21,370 bases of DNA, taken from the NCBI GenBank assembly GCA_009930125.1, contig RZYZ01000011.1, positions 1 to 21,370 of the forward strand, written 5' to 3'. The notes beneath the pieces are model-generated. The model saw only the letters and a program-made list of their open reading frames with translations, was not told the origin of the DNA and made no database searches. The translations under genes were made by a program, and so were the position numbers. Shown here piece after piece: positions 8,604 through 15,620 of this stretch. Each line of letters begins with the position of its first letter. Positions within the stretch are counted from its first letter, which is position 1. The DNA comes from Clostridia bacterium. Its GTDB lineage: Bacteria; Bacillota; Clostridia; Clostridiales; Clostridiaceae.

Positions 8604-8612
8604 ATGTGGTGA
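8604..8612 (+). other. Minimal frame ATG-TGG-TGA in the trpP leader
   Basis: A start codon, one tryptophan codon and a stop, preceded by a strong AGGAGGG (8591-8597) with 6-nt spacing. It lies between the T-box terminator and trpP. It may be a real two-residue leader frame or a chance arrangement; a GTG frame one base out of register (8609, five codons) could use the same ribosome site but is less well spaced. Confidence 0.35.
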
Positions 8613-8672
8613 AAGAATCTGAATGAAGCAAAACGCTGGCAGAACACTTTTATTTTGAAAGGAATGAATGAA

Positions 8673-9194
8673 ATGAATGTAAAGAAAATGACACTATCCG
8701 CTATACTGATCGCCATCGGCTATATCCTTCACCAAATTGTTCCTGGGATTCCATTTTTGGGTGGTATGAAGATGGATTTCCTACTGGTCATGATGTTCTT
8801 CTCCATATTCCTCATGGATAACTACCGCGAAGTCCTTGCTGTGGCGATGGTCTGCGGAATCATCTCAGCACTTACGACGACTTTCCCCGGGGGACAGATT
8901 GCAAACCTGGTGGACAAGGTCATTACAGGGTCCATCGTGTTCATCGTGTATAAAAACATGGGACAGAGGATACCAAGGCTCATGAAAGTCAGTGTTATCG
9001 CACTATTCGGGACCATCGTAAGCGGAGCGATTTTTCTATCTGTGGGGCTGGCAATTAGTGGAGCACCCATTTCCTTCATGGACCTCTTCATTGGCATAGT
9101 GCTACCCACCTCTGTTCTGAACACCGTATTGTCTGTTTTCATGGAGAAAATAATGGAACGGGCAGGCTATGTGAAAGTGCTGAGTGAAGTGTAA
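8673..9194 (+). CDS. trpP: Tryptophan transporter TrpP
   Basis: A 173-residue integral membrane protein of the TrpP family (tryptophan uptake; related in fold to ECF-type S components). It has about five to six hydrophobic helices and the family-like stretch FLGGMKMDFLLVMMFFS near residue 30. The ATG at 8673 is preferred because AAAGGA at 8658-8663 is 9 nt upstream; the ATG at 8664 abuts the ribosome site and a TTG at 8655 lies within it. Expression is under the Trp T-box, which strengthens the substrate call: uptake rises when tRNA-Trp is uncharged. Single-gene unit; the degV promoter follows directly and no clear terminator was seen after it. Confidence 0.9.
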   Translation: MNVKKMTLSAILIAIGYILHQIVPGIPFLGGMKMDFLLVMMFFSIFLMDNYREVLAVAMVCGIISALTTTFPGGQIANLVDKVITGSIVFIVYKNMGQRIPRLMKVSVIALFGTIVSGAIFLSVGLAISGAPISFMDLFIGIVLPTSVLNTVLSVFMEKIMERAGYVKVLSEV

Positions 9195-9228
9195 ATCTTA
9201 AAATTTTCTTAGTTTCCTGAAGCTTATT

Positions 9229-9256
9229 TTGATAATCAAAGTGCATCCAGTATACT
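9229..9256 (+). promoter_or_regulatory. Predicted promoter of the degV gene
   Basis: TTGATA (9229-9234), 16 bp, TATACT (9251-9256). An inverted repeat CAGTATA (9248-9254) / TATACTG (9273-9279) overlaps the -10 and the predicted start, and could be an operator. Confidence 0.6.
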
Positions 9257-9341
9257 TTTACATAGTATGAACTATACTGTCAGAGGATAGCAAAAAGGAT
9301 CCCCACTAATGGAATATAGAAAAGAAACGAGGAAAATTATT

Positions 9342-10178
9342 ATGGATAAAATCAAGCTCATCACAGACAGCACCTGTGACCTGACTCAGGAACTGATCGA
9401 AAAATACGACATACACGTACTTCCCTTATCTGTTCACATCGGTGACAAGTCCTACAAGGATGGGGAATCCATCACCTTGACGGAAATGTATGATGGAGTG
9501 GAAAAGGGCAGTGCCTTCCCAACCACCAGTCAGGTGAATCCGCAGGAATTCCATGACGTCTACAAGAAGTATCTGGATGAAGGCTACAAGATCGTCTCCT
9601 TCCACATATCTGCGCTGCTGTCGGGAACCATTCAGTCTGCTGAGATTGCCAAGGACATGCTGGAAACGGAAGATATCACCATAGTGGACTCCAAAGGAGT
9701 CTCAGGCGTTCTGTTTTTAGCTCTGGTGGAAGCAGGAGAAAAGATCAAAGCAGGAGGCACTTTGGAGGAGGTCGTTGCAACCCTGGAGGAAACATCTGAA
9801 AAGGTGAAGCTTCTTGTGACCTTTGATACCATGGAGTATCTGGTCAAAGGGGGAAGAGTGCCAAAATCCGTGGGCGCCATAGGTGGATTCCTGGGCATTA
9901 AGCCGCTCATCTCCATCAAAGAAGGAAAACTTGAAATGGTGGATAAGGCGAGAGGTTCAAAGAAAGCGCTGAAATCCCTGCTGGCCTTTATTGACAGCAC
10001 ACCCAGGAAGAAAGACTCGAAGGTCGTTGTGATCAACTCACTGGACAGTGAGGTAAACAGAGCGGTGATCTCTCATCTGGAAAAAAGCGGCATCGGTTAC
10101 CATGAAATCGAAGTGGGATGCGTTCTGGGGGTCCACGCAGGACCAAAACTTGTAGGTATTTTTGTACTTACTGATTAA
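9342..10178 (+). CDS. DegV-family fatty acid-binding protein
   Basis: A 278-residue DegV/FakB-type protein. The family binds one fatty acid and presents it to a kinase (FakA) for phosphorylation, feeding exogenous fatty acids into phospholipids. Visible features: the N-terminal ITDSTCDL strand (7-14), TTSQ at 61-64 that contacts the carboxylate in FakB proteins, the SALLSGT segment, and the C-terminal GVHAGPKLVG with the conserved His. Start: the ATG at 9342 with GAGGA at 9329-9333 gives the usual DegV N-terminus; the in-frame ATG at 9309 (AAAGGA upstream) would add 11 charged residues not typical of the family. No FakA gene is in the window. It is flanked by its own promoter and terminator. 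Confidence 0.92.
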   Translation: MDKIKLITDSTCDLTQELIEKYDIHVLPLSVHIGDKSYKDGESITLTEMYDGVEKGSAFPTTSQVNPQEFHDVYKKYLDEGYKIVSFHISALLSGTIQSAEIAKDMLETEDITIVDSKGVSGVLFLALVEAGEKIKAGGTLEEVVATLEETSEKVKLLVTFDTMEYLVKGGRVPKSVGAIGGFLGIKPLISIKEGKLEMVDKARGSKKALKSLLAFIDSTPRKKDSKVVVINSLDSEVNRAVISHLEKSGIGYHEIEVGCVLGVHAGPKLVGIFVLTD

Positions 10179-10209
10179 TTTAGTGTTATTCTATTCACTC
10201 CAAATAATG

Positions 10210-10235
10210 AAAAAGAGAGCATATGCTCTCTTTTT
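10210..10235 (+). terminator. Palindromic terminator after degV
   Basis: A perfect 26-bp palindrome: arms AAAAAGAGAGC (10210-10220) and GCTCTCTTTTT (10225-10235) around ATAT. The T-rich 3' arm gives a rho-independent terminator that works in both directions. Confidence 0.88.
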
Positions 10236-10260
10236 CTGCGTAGAGGTGTCCTAAGATCAG

Positions 10261-10283
10261 TGCGCTCAATTAAATTGAGTGCA
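10261..10283. promoter_or_regulatory. 23-bp palindrome upstream of the trxB promoter
   Basis: Ten of eleven positions pair around a central A (inner part CTCAATT-A-AATTGAG). It ends 5 bp before the trxB -35 box. The core CAATTAAATTG equals the core of the OhrR (MarR-family) operator of Bacillus as I recall it, suggesting a repressor or activator site. Confidence 0.6.
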
Positions 10284-10288
10284 ATATG

Positions 10289-10317
10289 TTTACAAATACC
10301 CTGATTGGGTATATTAT
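10289..10317 (+). promoter_or_regulatory. trxB promoter with a dyad in its spacer
   Basis: TTTACA (10289-10294), 17 bp, TATTAT (10312-10317); TATATT at 10310 is an alternative -10. The spacer holds a 17-bp dyad, ATACCC (10296-10301) and GGGTAT (10307-10312) separated by TGATT, so a bound protein would exclude RNA polymerase. Confidence 0.65.
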
Positions 10318-10389
10318 ATTAAGTACGGTATGGAATTTACTTCCATTCTATATTATCATTAATCTTGAAGTAACCATGGGGAGGTAATC

Positions 10390-11316
10390 ATGTCACATAT
10401 TTATGAAACGATTATATTAGGAGGAGGTCCGGCAGGACTATCCGCAGCACTATATGCAGGAAGAGGAAAGCTGGATACGCTTCTTATCGAAAAGGCCACA
10501 TACGGTGGTCAGGTGGCCACAACCTATGAAGTGGATAACTATCCTGGAACGGATCTGGGCATTACTGGGCCTGAGCTTTCCGATAAGATGAGAAAGCAGG
10601 CTGAACATTTCAATACGAAGTTCACAAAAGAAGATATCGTCAGTGTGGACTTTTCCGATACCATCAAGAAAATCGTCACCAATAAGGGTGAATACCTGAC
10701 GAAGACCGTCATCATCGCAACAGGTGCACAGCCAAAGATGGTCGGATTCAAGGGGGAAATCGAATTACGAGGCAGAGGAGTATCCTATTGTGCCACCTGT
10801 GATGCCGATTTCTATACGGATCTGCCTATTGCTGTCATCGGCGGAGGGGATTCAGCTCTTCAGGAAGCGCTCTATCTGACCAAATTTGCGTCAAAAGTGA
10901 CCATCATCCACAGACGTCAGGGATTCAGAGCAGCGCAGTATCTGGTGGACAAAACCCAGGCGAATCCGAAAATCGAGTTCCTTCTGGACACGGTTGTGGA
11001 AGAAGCCATGGAAGAAAATGGTCTGCTTACAGGCCTTAAAGTGAAGAATGTCATCACGGAAGAAGTCAGTGATTTCGTTACAGATGGTGTATTTGTATTC
11101 GTGGGATATGAGCCCATTTCAGAAATCTTCAAGGGGAAGGTCAATATGAACGCCTTTGGTGAAATCATCACGGATGTATACATGAAGACCGATGTTCCTG
11201 GTGTGTTTGCTGCAGGAGACATCCGAGAAACAACCATTAGACAGGTCATCACAGCAGCAGCAGACGGTGCAGTTGCCGCGATCTCATGTGAGAAGTATCT
11301 GGAAGAAATGGAATAG
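10390..11316 (+). CDS. trxB: Thioredoxin reductase
   Basis: A 308-residue low-molecular-weight thioredoxin reductase, reducing thioredoxin with electrons passed through FAD and a redox disulfide. Seen in order: the FAD-binding GGGPAG (11-16), the active-site CATC (Cys134 and Cys137) followed by Asp138, the second dinucleotide fold GGGDS (151-155), HRRQGFRA whose Arg residues normally recognise the 2'-phosphate of NADPH, and the C-terminal AAGDIRE with the RQVITAAADG helix that closes the FAD site. The HRRxxxR motif favours NADPH use over the ferredoxin-dependent clostridial relatives. Start: GGGGAGG at 10379-10385. No thioredoxin gene is adjacent. Its promoter carries two dyads (10261, 10296), suggesting stress control. 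Confidence 0.95.
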   Translation: MSHIYETIILGGGPAGLSAALYAGRGKLDTLLIEKATYGGQVATTYEVDNYPGTDLGITGPELSDKMRKQAEHFNTKFTKEDIVSVDFSDTIKKIVTNKGEYLTKTVIIATGAQPKMVGFKGEIELRGRGVSYCATCDADFYTDLPIAVIGGGDSALQEALYLTKFASKVTIIHRRQGFRAAQYLVDKTQANPKIEFLLDTVVEEAMEENGLLTGLKVKNVITEEVSDFVTDGVFVFVGYEPISEIFKGKVNMNAFGEIITDVYMKTDVPGVFAAGDIRETTIRQVITAAADGAVAAISCEKYLEEME

Positions 11317-11326
11317 AACCATTGGG

Positions 11327-11359
11327 CATGCAAGGGATGTATTCTTTGCATGTCTTTTT
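11327..11359 (+). terminator. Terminator after trxB
   Basis: CATGCAAGG (11327-11335) pairs with CTTTGCATG (11344-11352), one G-U pair, 8-nt loop, followed by TCTTTTT. Confidence 0.75.
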
Positions 11360-11362
11360 CTG

Positions 11363-11391
11363 TTTACAAAAGAGAATCTTAAGTCTAGAAT
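11363..11391 (+). promoter_or_regulatory. Promoter of the SDR-like gene
   Basis: TTTACA (11363-11368), exactly 17 bp, TAGAAT (11386-11391), immediately after the trxB terminator. It leaves a leader of about 40 nt to the AGGAGG ribosome site and ATG. Confidence 0.65.
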
Positions 11392-11440
11392 GTAGATGAG
11401 AATTATTATCATAGCGTCCCAAGGGACCATAGGAGGAAAT

Positions 11441-12091
11441 ATGCAGAAAATAGCTATAATAGGTGCAACAGGAATGATCGGGTCCAGAGTGCTCATGGAA
11501 CTCATTGAAAGAAGTTACGTGATCACAGCCATCTCGAGACATCCTTTCGAATTACCAGGAAGCCCTCAGATTATTGCCTGTGACGGAGATGTCATGAACG
11601 AAAAGGTGGTATCAGGTCATGTACTGGCCCTGGAGAATGACGTATTGATCAGCGCCATCAGCCCGGATCCCAATGATCTGGAAAGCTTTCTTACAGCAAC
11701 GGAGAATCTCATAAAGATTGCCGAAAAATCGGCAGTGAAGAAGCTCATAACGGTGGGTGGTGCAGGAAGCCTTCTGCTTCCAGATGGAAGAAAGCTCATG
11801 GACAGAGAGGATTTCCCGGAATCTGTAAAACCGATCACGGAGATTCATGAGAGAGCTCTTGACATTTACAGAAGCCTGCAGGGAAAGAAATTCAACTGGA
11901 TCAACATCAGTCCGGCTGAGACCATCGAACCCGACGAGAAGAGAGGAAACTACAGATTCGGAACAGAAGACAAGCTGCTTCAAGACGGAGCAGGAAAGTC
12001 CTACATCACTGCAGAAGATTTCGCTTCCGCTGTGGTGGATCTCATCAGTGATGAATCCATTGAAAACCAGAGAGTGACCGTCGCGTATTAA
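11441..12091 (+). CDS. NAD(P)-binding atypical SDR protein
   Basis: A 216-residue cytoplasmic protein with a Rossmann fold of the atypical short-chain dehydrogenase group (NmrA/YwnB-like, COG2910-type). The dinucleotide site GATGMIG is at 8-14; AISRHP near residue 30 would contact the cofactor ribose; SAISPD and TVGGAGS match the later strands of the fold. There is no classical YxxxK pair in the expected place, so a sensory or unusual reductase role is as likely as catalysis. The start is the ATG preceded by AGGAGG (11431-11436, short 4-nt spacing); an in-frame ATG at 11396 would add 15 residues before the nucleotide-binding strand. It has its own promoter. Function unassigned. Confidence 0.8.
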   Translation: MQKIAIIGATGMIGSRVLMELIERSYVITAISRHPFELPGSPQIIACDGDVMNEKVVSGHVLALENDVLISAISPDPNDLESFLTATENLIKIAEKSAVKKLITVGGAGSLLLPDGRKLMDREDFPESVKPITEIHERALDIYRSLQGKKFNWINISPAETIEPDEKRGNYRFGTEDKLLQDGAGKSYITAEDFASAVVDLISDESIENQRVTVAY

Positions 12092-12107
12092 GCCTTTAAA
12101 ATTAGCT

Positions 12108-12135
12108 TTGATGTCACCTTTAAATACTGTATAAT
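12108..12135 (+). promoter_or_regulatory. Promoter before the membrane-anchored hypothetical gene
   Basis: TTGATG (12108-12113), 16 bp, perfect TATAAT (12130-12135), about 70 nt before the TTG start. Confidence 0.65.
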
Positions 12136-12210
12136 CATATGTGTATAGAGAAAATATGACAGTAAAATGAAAATGACTTATTAATAACGGGGACAAGGGG
12201 GGCAGGAGAA

Positions 12211-13095
12211 TTGAATAAGAAAGCGATGACAGTAATGTCGGTATTTCTATTTTTCTCCATAGTACTGAATGCTTATCTGATCACAGAAGTAAGACAGATG
12301 AACAAAGGTATAAGCAGAAATTCAAACAGACTGCAGTATCTGGAAGACAATATAGACAGTGCAGTGGAAGAGGCTGTGAAAAGCGGAGGCTTTGCGAAGT
12401 CTCTTCTCGAGGATGTGAACTGGACGGTATCCGAGCTCATGGGCGGCGACGAGAAGACGGCCATGCTGCACATTGATTTCAAACTGAAATCCATGGATTC
12501 CACCTCAAAAGTATACGCGGCAGTGGACGCTGGGGGTGAGGAAGCGGTTCTTGTGGAAGCGCATCTTCTTAATGACACGACTTATACAGTGGACCGGGAA
12601 ATCAATGTGCTGGAACCTGTAAGGATCGATCTTCTGGTGGAGAAGTACGGAGAAAAGAGACTGGAAAATCTTGTGGACGAAGAGGAAATCTATAGAAAAT
12701 ACATTGCGGACACAGCATTCAATCTTCTGGACTTCACATCAGCCTATAATGAGGATTCCTCACAGCTGACAGCATCCTATGATGCGGAAGTGATATTTTC
12801 TACCAGTGAAAGCATCGATCTGGTGCAATCAGATATGGTGGTGGAAAAGAACGGTATCATATTGGAGAGAATCCCGATGGAGACTTCCGAAGTGAAATAT
12901 CCTGATCAGATGGTATATGAAAGTCATGTCCACGATCTGAAAATCGAGGCAAAAGAGCTGGATACCATTCATTTTTCAGTGATCCTGAAAGATAAGCAGG
13001 GATTCACATACAGGTATGATTTCGGATCCTTCCGATACATCAACGGAGATCCGGTTGTCACAACAATCGCACTGCCCGAGCTTACTTTGAACTAA
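12211..13095 (+). CDS. Membrane-anchored protein of unknown function
   Basis: A 294-residue protein that I do not recognise. A short basic N-terminus (MNKKAM) leads into one hydrophobic helix (about 7-24), then a polar coiled-coil-like stretch (about 28-60, Asn/Arg/Glu-rich), then about 220 residues of mixed character with many short alternating strands, ending in a hydrophobic LPELTL. No Cys lipobox and no clear cleavage site, so it is probably a signal-anchor protein with its bulk outside. Start is TTG: AAGGGG (12195-12200) lies 10 nt upstream and AGGAG (12204-12208) very close; the next ATG (codon 6) is too far from either and would shave the basic end. It has its own promoter; an imperfect hairpin follows. 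No catalytic motif is visible. Confidence 0.75.
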   Translation: MNKKAMTVMSVFLFFSIVLNAYLITEVRQMNKGISRNSNRLQYLEDNIDSAVEEAVKSGGFAKSLLEDVNWTVSELMGGDEKTAMLHIDFKLKSMDSTSKVYAAVDAGGEEAVLVEAHLLNDTTYTVDREINVLEPVRIDLLVEKYGEKRLENLVDEEEIYRKYIADTAFNLLDFTSAYNEDSSQLTASYDAEVIFSTSESIDLVQSDMVVEKNGIILERIPMETSEVKYPDQMVYESHVHDLKIEAKELDTIHFSVILKDKQGFTYRYDFGSFRYINGDPVVTTIALPELTLN

Positions 13096-13106
13096 ATAGA
13101 AGAATG

Positions 13107-13145
13107 GAGAAGAGAAGCATCAGAATACGCTTGTCTTCTTCTTTT
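13107..13145 (+). terminator. Imperfect hairpin, possible weak terminator
   Basis: Arms 13107-13118 and 13129-13140 pair except for one G-G mismatch and one G-U, followed by CTTTTG. Weak, but it sits right after the stop of the hypothetical gene. Confidence 0.4.
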
Positions 13146-13230
13146 GCATTGATCGAGGAAACTCAAAGAGGCACTGTATGAATCCCTGTGCTGAACAGGT
13201 TTATTCCGGAACTGTATGGAGGTGAAGAGC

Positions 13231-13980
13231 ATGAAAAATATCTTTAATCCCGCCAATGAGATTGTGAGACTATGTATGGTGGGCATGAGTCTTGAGGAGA
13301 AAGGGCGAAAGGAAGATGCAGCTGACTTTTTCATGAGAGCATGGGAGGAATCACAGAATGATTTTGAACGATTTTTGGCAGCTTTTCATGTGGGGCATAT
13401 TCAGAAGAATAATGAGGATAAACTGAAATGGCTGAAAAAATCCTTGACCTGCGCATTGAATACAGAAGACGCTTCTGTGCGAAGTGCATACAGAATGCTT
13501 TACAGCAGCATCGCAGCCTGCTATGAAGAGATGAATGATTTGGAATATGCGGATGAAAGCCGTAAGCAGGCTGAATTCTATGAGGGTTCAATAACAGATG
13601 AGGGGCCATTCTTTCATGGAACGAAGGCGGATCTTGCTGCTGGTGACATGCTGACAGCAGGGGGCGACTCCAATTATAAGCCTGAACTGAAAATGAACCA
13701 CATCTATTTCACGGCCAACATCAATGGAGCGGTTCTTGCTGCAACGCTGGCAAAAGGAGAGGGTGCAGAACGGATTTATGTGGTGGAACCGACGGGGAAT
13801 TTCGAAAATGATCCGAATGTTACAGATAAGAGATTTCCAGGGAATCTGACACGTTCTTATCGATCGGCTGAACCCTTGAGAATCGTTGGAGAGGTTCATG
13901 GATGGGAGAGTATGACGAAAGACGAAAAGCGTCAGTGGATGGAGAAACTGGAACGAAATAAAGGAACAATCATAAACTGA
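13231..13980 (+). CDS. TPR-like / rifampin ADP-ribosyltransferase (Arr) fusion
   Basis: A 249-residue two-domain protein. Residues 1-118 are all helical and resemble tetratricopeptide repeats (KGRKEDAADFFMRAWEE, then KLKWLKKSL and a repeat near AACYEEMNDLEYADES). Residues 126-235 are a full Arr domain, the enzyme that moves ADP-ribose from NAD+ to the C23 hydroxyl of rifamycins. The three residues essential in mycobacterial Arr (His19, Tyr49, Asp84) are matched by His129 in FFHGTK, Tyr159 in HIYFTA and Asp194 in FENDPN, with identical spacing of 30 and 35, so activity is expected. VEPTGNFE and RFPGNLTRSYRS are further Arr signatures. The start is the ATG with GGAGGTG at 13218-13224; an ATG at 13216 overlaps that site. 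No promoter was identified. Natural substrate unknown. Confidence 0.88.
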   Translation: MKNIFNPANEIVRLCMVGMSLEEKGRKEDAADFFMRAWEESQNDFERFLAAFHVGHIQKNNEDKLKWLKKSLTCALNTEDASVRSAYRMLYSSIAACYEEMNDLEYADESRKQAEFYEGSITDEGPFFHGTKADLAAGDMLTAGGDSNYKPELKMNHIYFTANINGAVLAATLAKGEGAERIYVVEPTGNFENDPNVTDKRFPGNLTRSYRSAEPLRIVGEVHGWESMTKDEKRQWMEKLERNKGTIIN

Positions 13981-14003
13981 ATGAAGGAACAGATACATAT
14001 AAA

Positions 14004-14056
14004 AGAGCAGAAGCGATCAACGGACCATCCGTTTGATGCTTCTGCTCTATCTTTTT
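14004..14056. terminator. Bidirectional terminator between the arr fusion and zwf
   Basis: AGAGCAGAAGC (14004-14014) pairs perfectly with GCTTCTGCTCT (14038-14048), extended inside by ATCAA/TTGAT and CGGA/TCCG with single-base bulges. A T run follows on the + side (14052-14056) and AAAA precedes it, giving TTTT on the minus strand. It serves both convergent genes. Confidence 0.88.
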
Positions 14057-14066
14057 CTCTTAGAGA

Positions 14067-15542
14067 TCAGTATTCTCTGTTGAGATACCACCAGTGATTT
14101 GCTCCTGAATCAATGAAGGAGGAAAGATCCTCTGGTCCGTTGGAACCTACTTCGTAGGACTTCAGCATGGATTTCCTGCTTTCATTGACGTTCTCCAGAA
14201 TGGAGTCCACATATTTCCAGGTGAGCTGGAGTTCATCCCAACGAGTGAAAAGGGTGGAATCTCCGTTGAGAGCGTCCAGCAGCAGCTTTTCATAGGAGTC
14301 CGGTGAATTGAAGAGATACAGGCAGCTCTGACAGTAGTCCATTTCCACCATGGCGATTTTATCCACTACCCCAGGTTCCTTGATGTTCAGATGGAGCGTG
14401 ATGCCTTCATCAGGCTGGATCTTGATTTCAAGAATGTTGGGTTCAGATTCCTTGCCGTAATTGTATCTGTTGCTCTGCTTAAACTCTATGGTGATCTGTG
14501 CTGTCTTGTTCTTGAGCCCCTTTCCTGTAAGGAGATAGAAGGGCACTCCTTCCCAGCGTTCGTTCTCGATATATACTTTGGTAGCCACAAGGGTTTCCGT
14601 GCCGGAATCCGGATCCACCTTCTCTTCGTCCTGGTATCCCTTGTACTGCCCGAGAATCAGCTTCTCATCAAGATGCTCTCCTGTGAAGGGCTTCAGTGAG
14701 CTGAACACTTTCACTTTCTCGTTTCTCACATCATCCGTATCCAGGGTTACAGGTGGTTCCATGGCTGTGATTGCCAGAAGCTGAAGAAGATGGTTCTGGA
14801 CCATGTCTCTGAGGGCTCCAGTTCCATCGTAGTATCCCCCGCGGGTGCCTACGCCTTCCTTTTCAAGAACGGTGATCTGAACGTTGCTAATATGATCTTT
14901 ATTCCAGATGGAACCGAATATGGCATTCTGGAATCGAAGCATATTGATGTTCTGGATCATTTCCTTGGCTACATAGTGATCGATACGATAGATGTCTTTT
15001 TCATCGAAAACACTGGATATGGAATCATTGAGTCTGATTGCGCTCTCCAGATCCTGACCAAAAGGCTTTTCGATGACCAGTCTCTGCCAGAGAGAGTCCT
15101 TTTCCCGTATTCCGCTTGCTTTGAGATTCAGGACGATTTCACTGAAGTAGCTGGGAGATACGGCGAGATAGAACATATAGCTGTCTTTCACGCCTTCCTT
15201 ATCTCGGGATTCCAGTTCCTTGCGAAGATCCTCATAGTCACTCTGATCCTCAAAGTTCAGCCTGTAATAGGTGATCATTTTGCTGAAGGACTCAAAGCTT
15301 TCTTCTTCAAAATTTCTGGAGGAGAATCGTTTGATGGATGACAAGAGGTCTTCCCGATATTCCTCTGTGGTTTTATCTCTTCTTCCGATGGAGATGGCTG
15401 TGAAATCCTCTGGAAGAAAGCCGTTGATATGCAGCTGATAAAGTGCGGGGATAAGTTTTCTATGGGTCAGGTCTCCTGTCCCACCGAAGATGATCATGGT
15501 AGTTTTTGATTTATTCGTACGGCTGTCTATGTCTCTATTCAT
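14067..15542 (-). CDS. zwf: Glucose-6-phosphate 1-dehydrogenase
   Basis: A 491-residue glucose-6-phosphate dehydrogenase, oxidising glucose 6-phosphate to 6-phosphogluconolactone and making NAD(P)H, the first step of the oxidative pentose phosphate route. Motifs: the N-terminal cofactor site IIFGGTGDLTHRK (17-29), EKPFG (158-162), and the substrate/catalytic RIDHYVAKE (186-194) with His189 and Lys193; the usual Gly before Lys193 is Ala here. The ATG at 15542 is chosen because ACCTCC at 15550-15555 (GGAGGT on the coding strand) is 7 nt upstream; an in-frame TTG at 15557 lies before that site. It is divergent from cggR-gapA and convergent with the arr fusion. No 6-phosphogluconolactonase or gnd gene is beside it. 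Cofactor preference cannot be fixed by eye. Confidence 0.95.
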   Translation of the reverse strand: MNRDIDSRTNKSKTTMIIFGGTGDLTHRKLIPALYQLHINGFLPEDFTAISIGRRDKTTEEYREDLLSSIKRFSSRNFEEESFESFSKMITYYRLNFEDQSDYEDLRKELESRDKEGVKDSYMFYLAVSPSYFSEIVLNLKASGIREKDSLWQRLVIEKPFGQDLESAIRLNDSISSVFDEKDIYRIDHYVAKEMIQNINMLRFQNAIFGSIWNKDHISNVQITVLEKEGVGTRGGYYDGTGALRDMVQNHLLQLLAITAMEPPVTLDTDDVRNEKVKVFSSLKPFTGEHLDEKLILGQYKGYQDEEKVDPDSGTETLVATKVYIENERWEGVPFYLLTGKGLKNKTAQITIEFKQSNRYNYGKESEPNILEIKIQPDEGITLHLNIKEPGVVDKIAMVEMDYCQSCLYLFNSPDSYEKLLLDALNGDSTLFTRWDELQLTWKYVDSILENVNESRKSMLKSYEVGSNGPEDLSSFIDSGANHWWYLNREY

Positions 15543-15611
15543 TTCGCTGACCTCCAAATAGTGCTGAAAACAGTCTGTGAGACTGCGGTTTTATAGTCTT
15601 TTCAATGATTC

Positions 15612-15620
15612 ATTATATCA
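15612..15620 (-). promoter_or_regulatory. Extended -10 promoter of zwf
   Basis: On the minus strand this reads TGATATAAT: a perfect TATAAT with the TGn extension. No good -35 lies 16-18 bp upstream, which extended -10 promoters tolerate. The predicted leader is about 60 nt. Confidence 0.55.

Noticed and set aside
11612..12196. 194-residue minus-strand open frame over the SDR-like gene
   Set aside because: The + strand gene has a GATGMIG site, promoter and AGGAGG; the antisense frame has none of these.
13177..13195. CCTGT-GCTGA-ACAGG dyad before the arr fusion
   Set aside because: Short arms, no recognisable promoter around it, and within the number expected by chance.
14790..15341. 183-residue open frame on the + strand inside zwf
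   Set aside because: Antisense of a well-supported gene, no ribosome site, no recognisable motifs.
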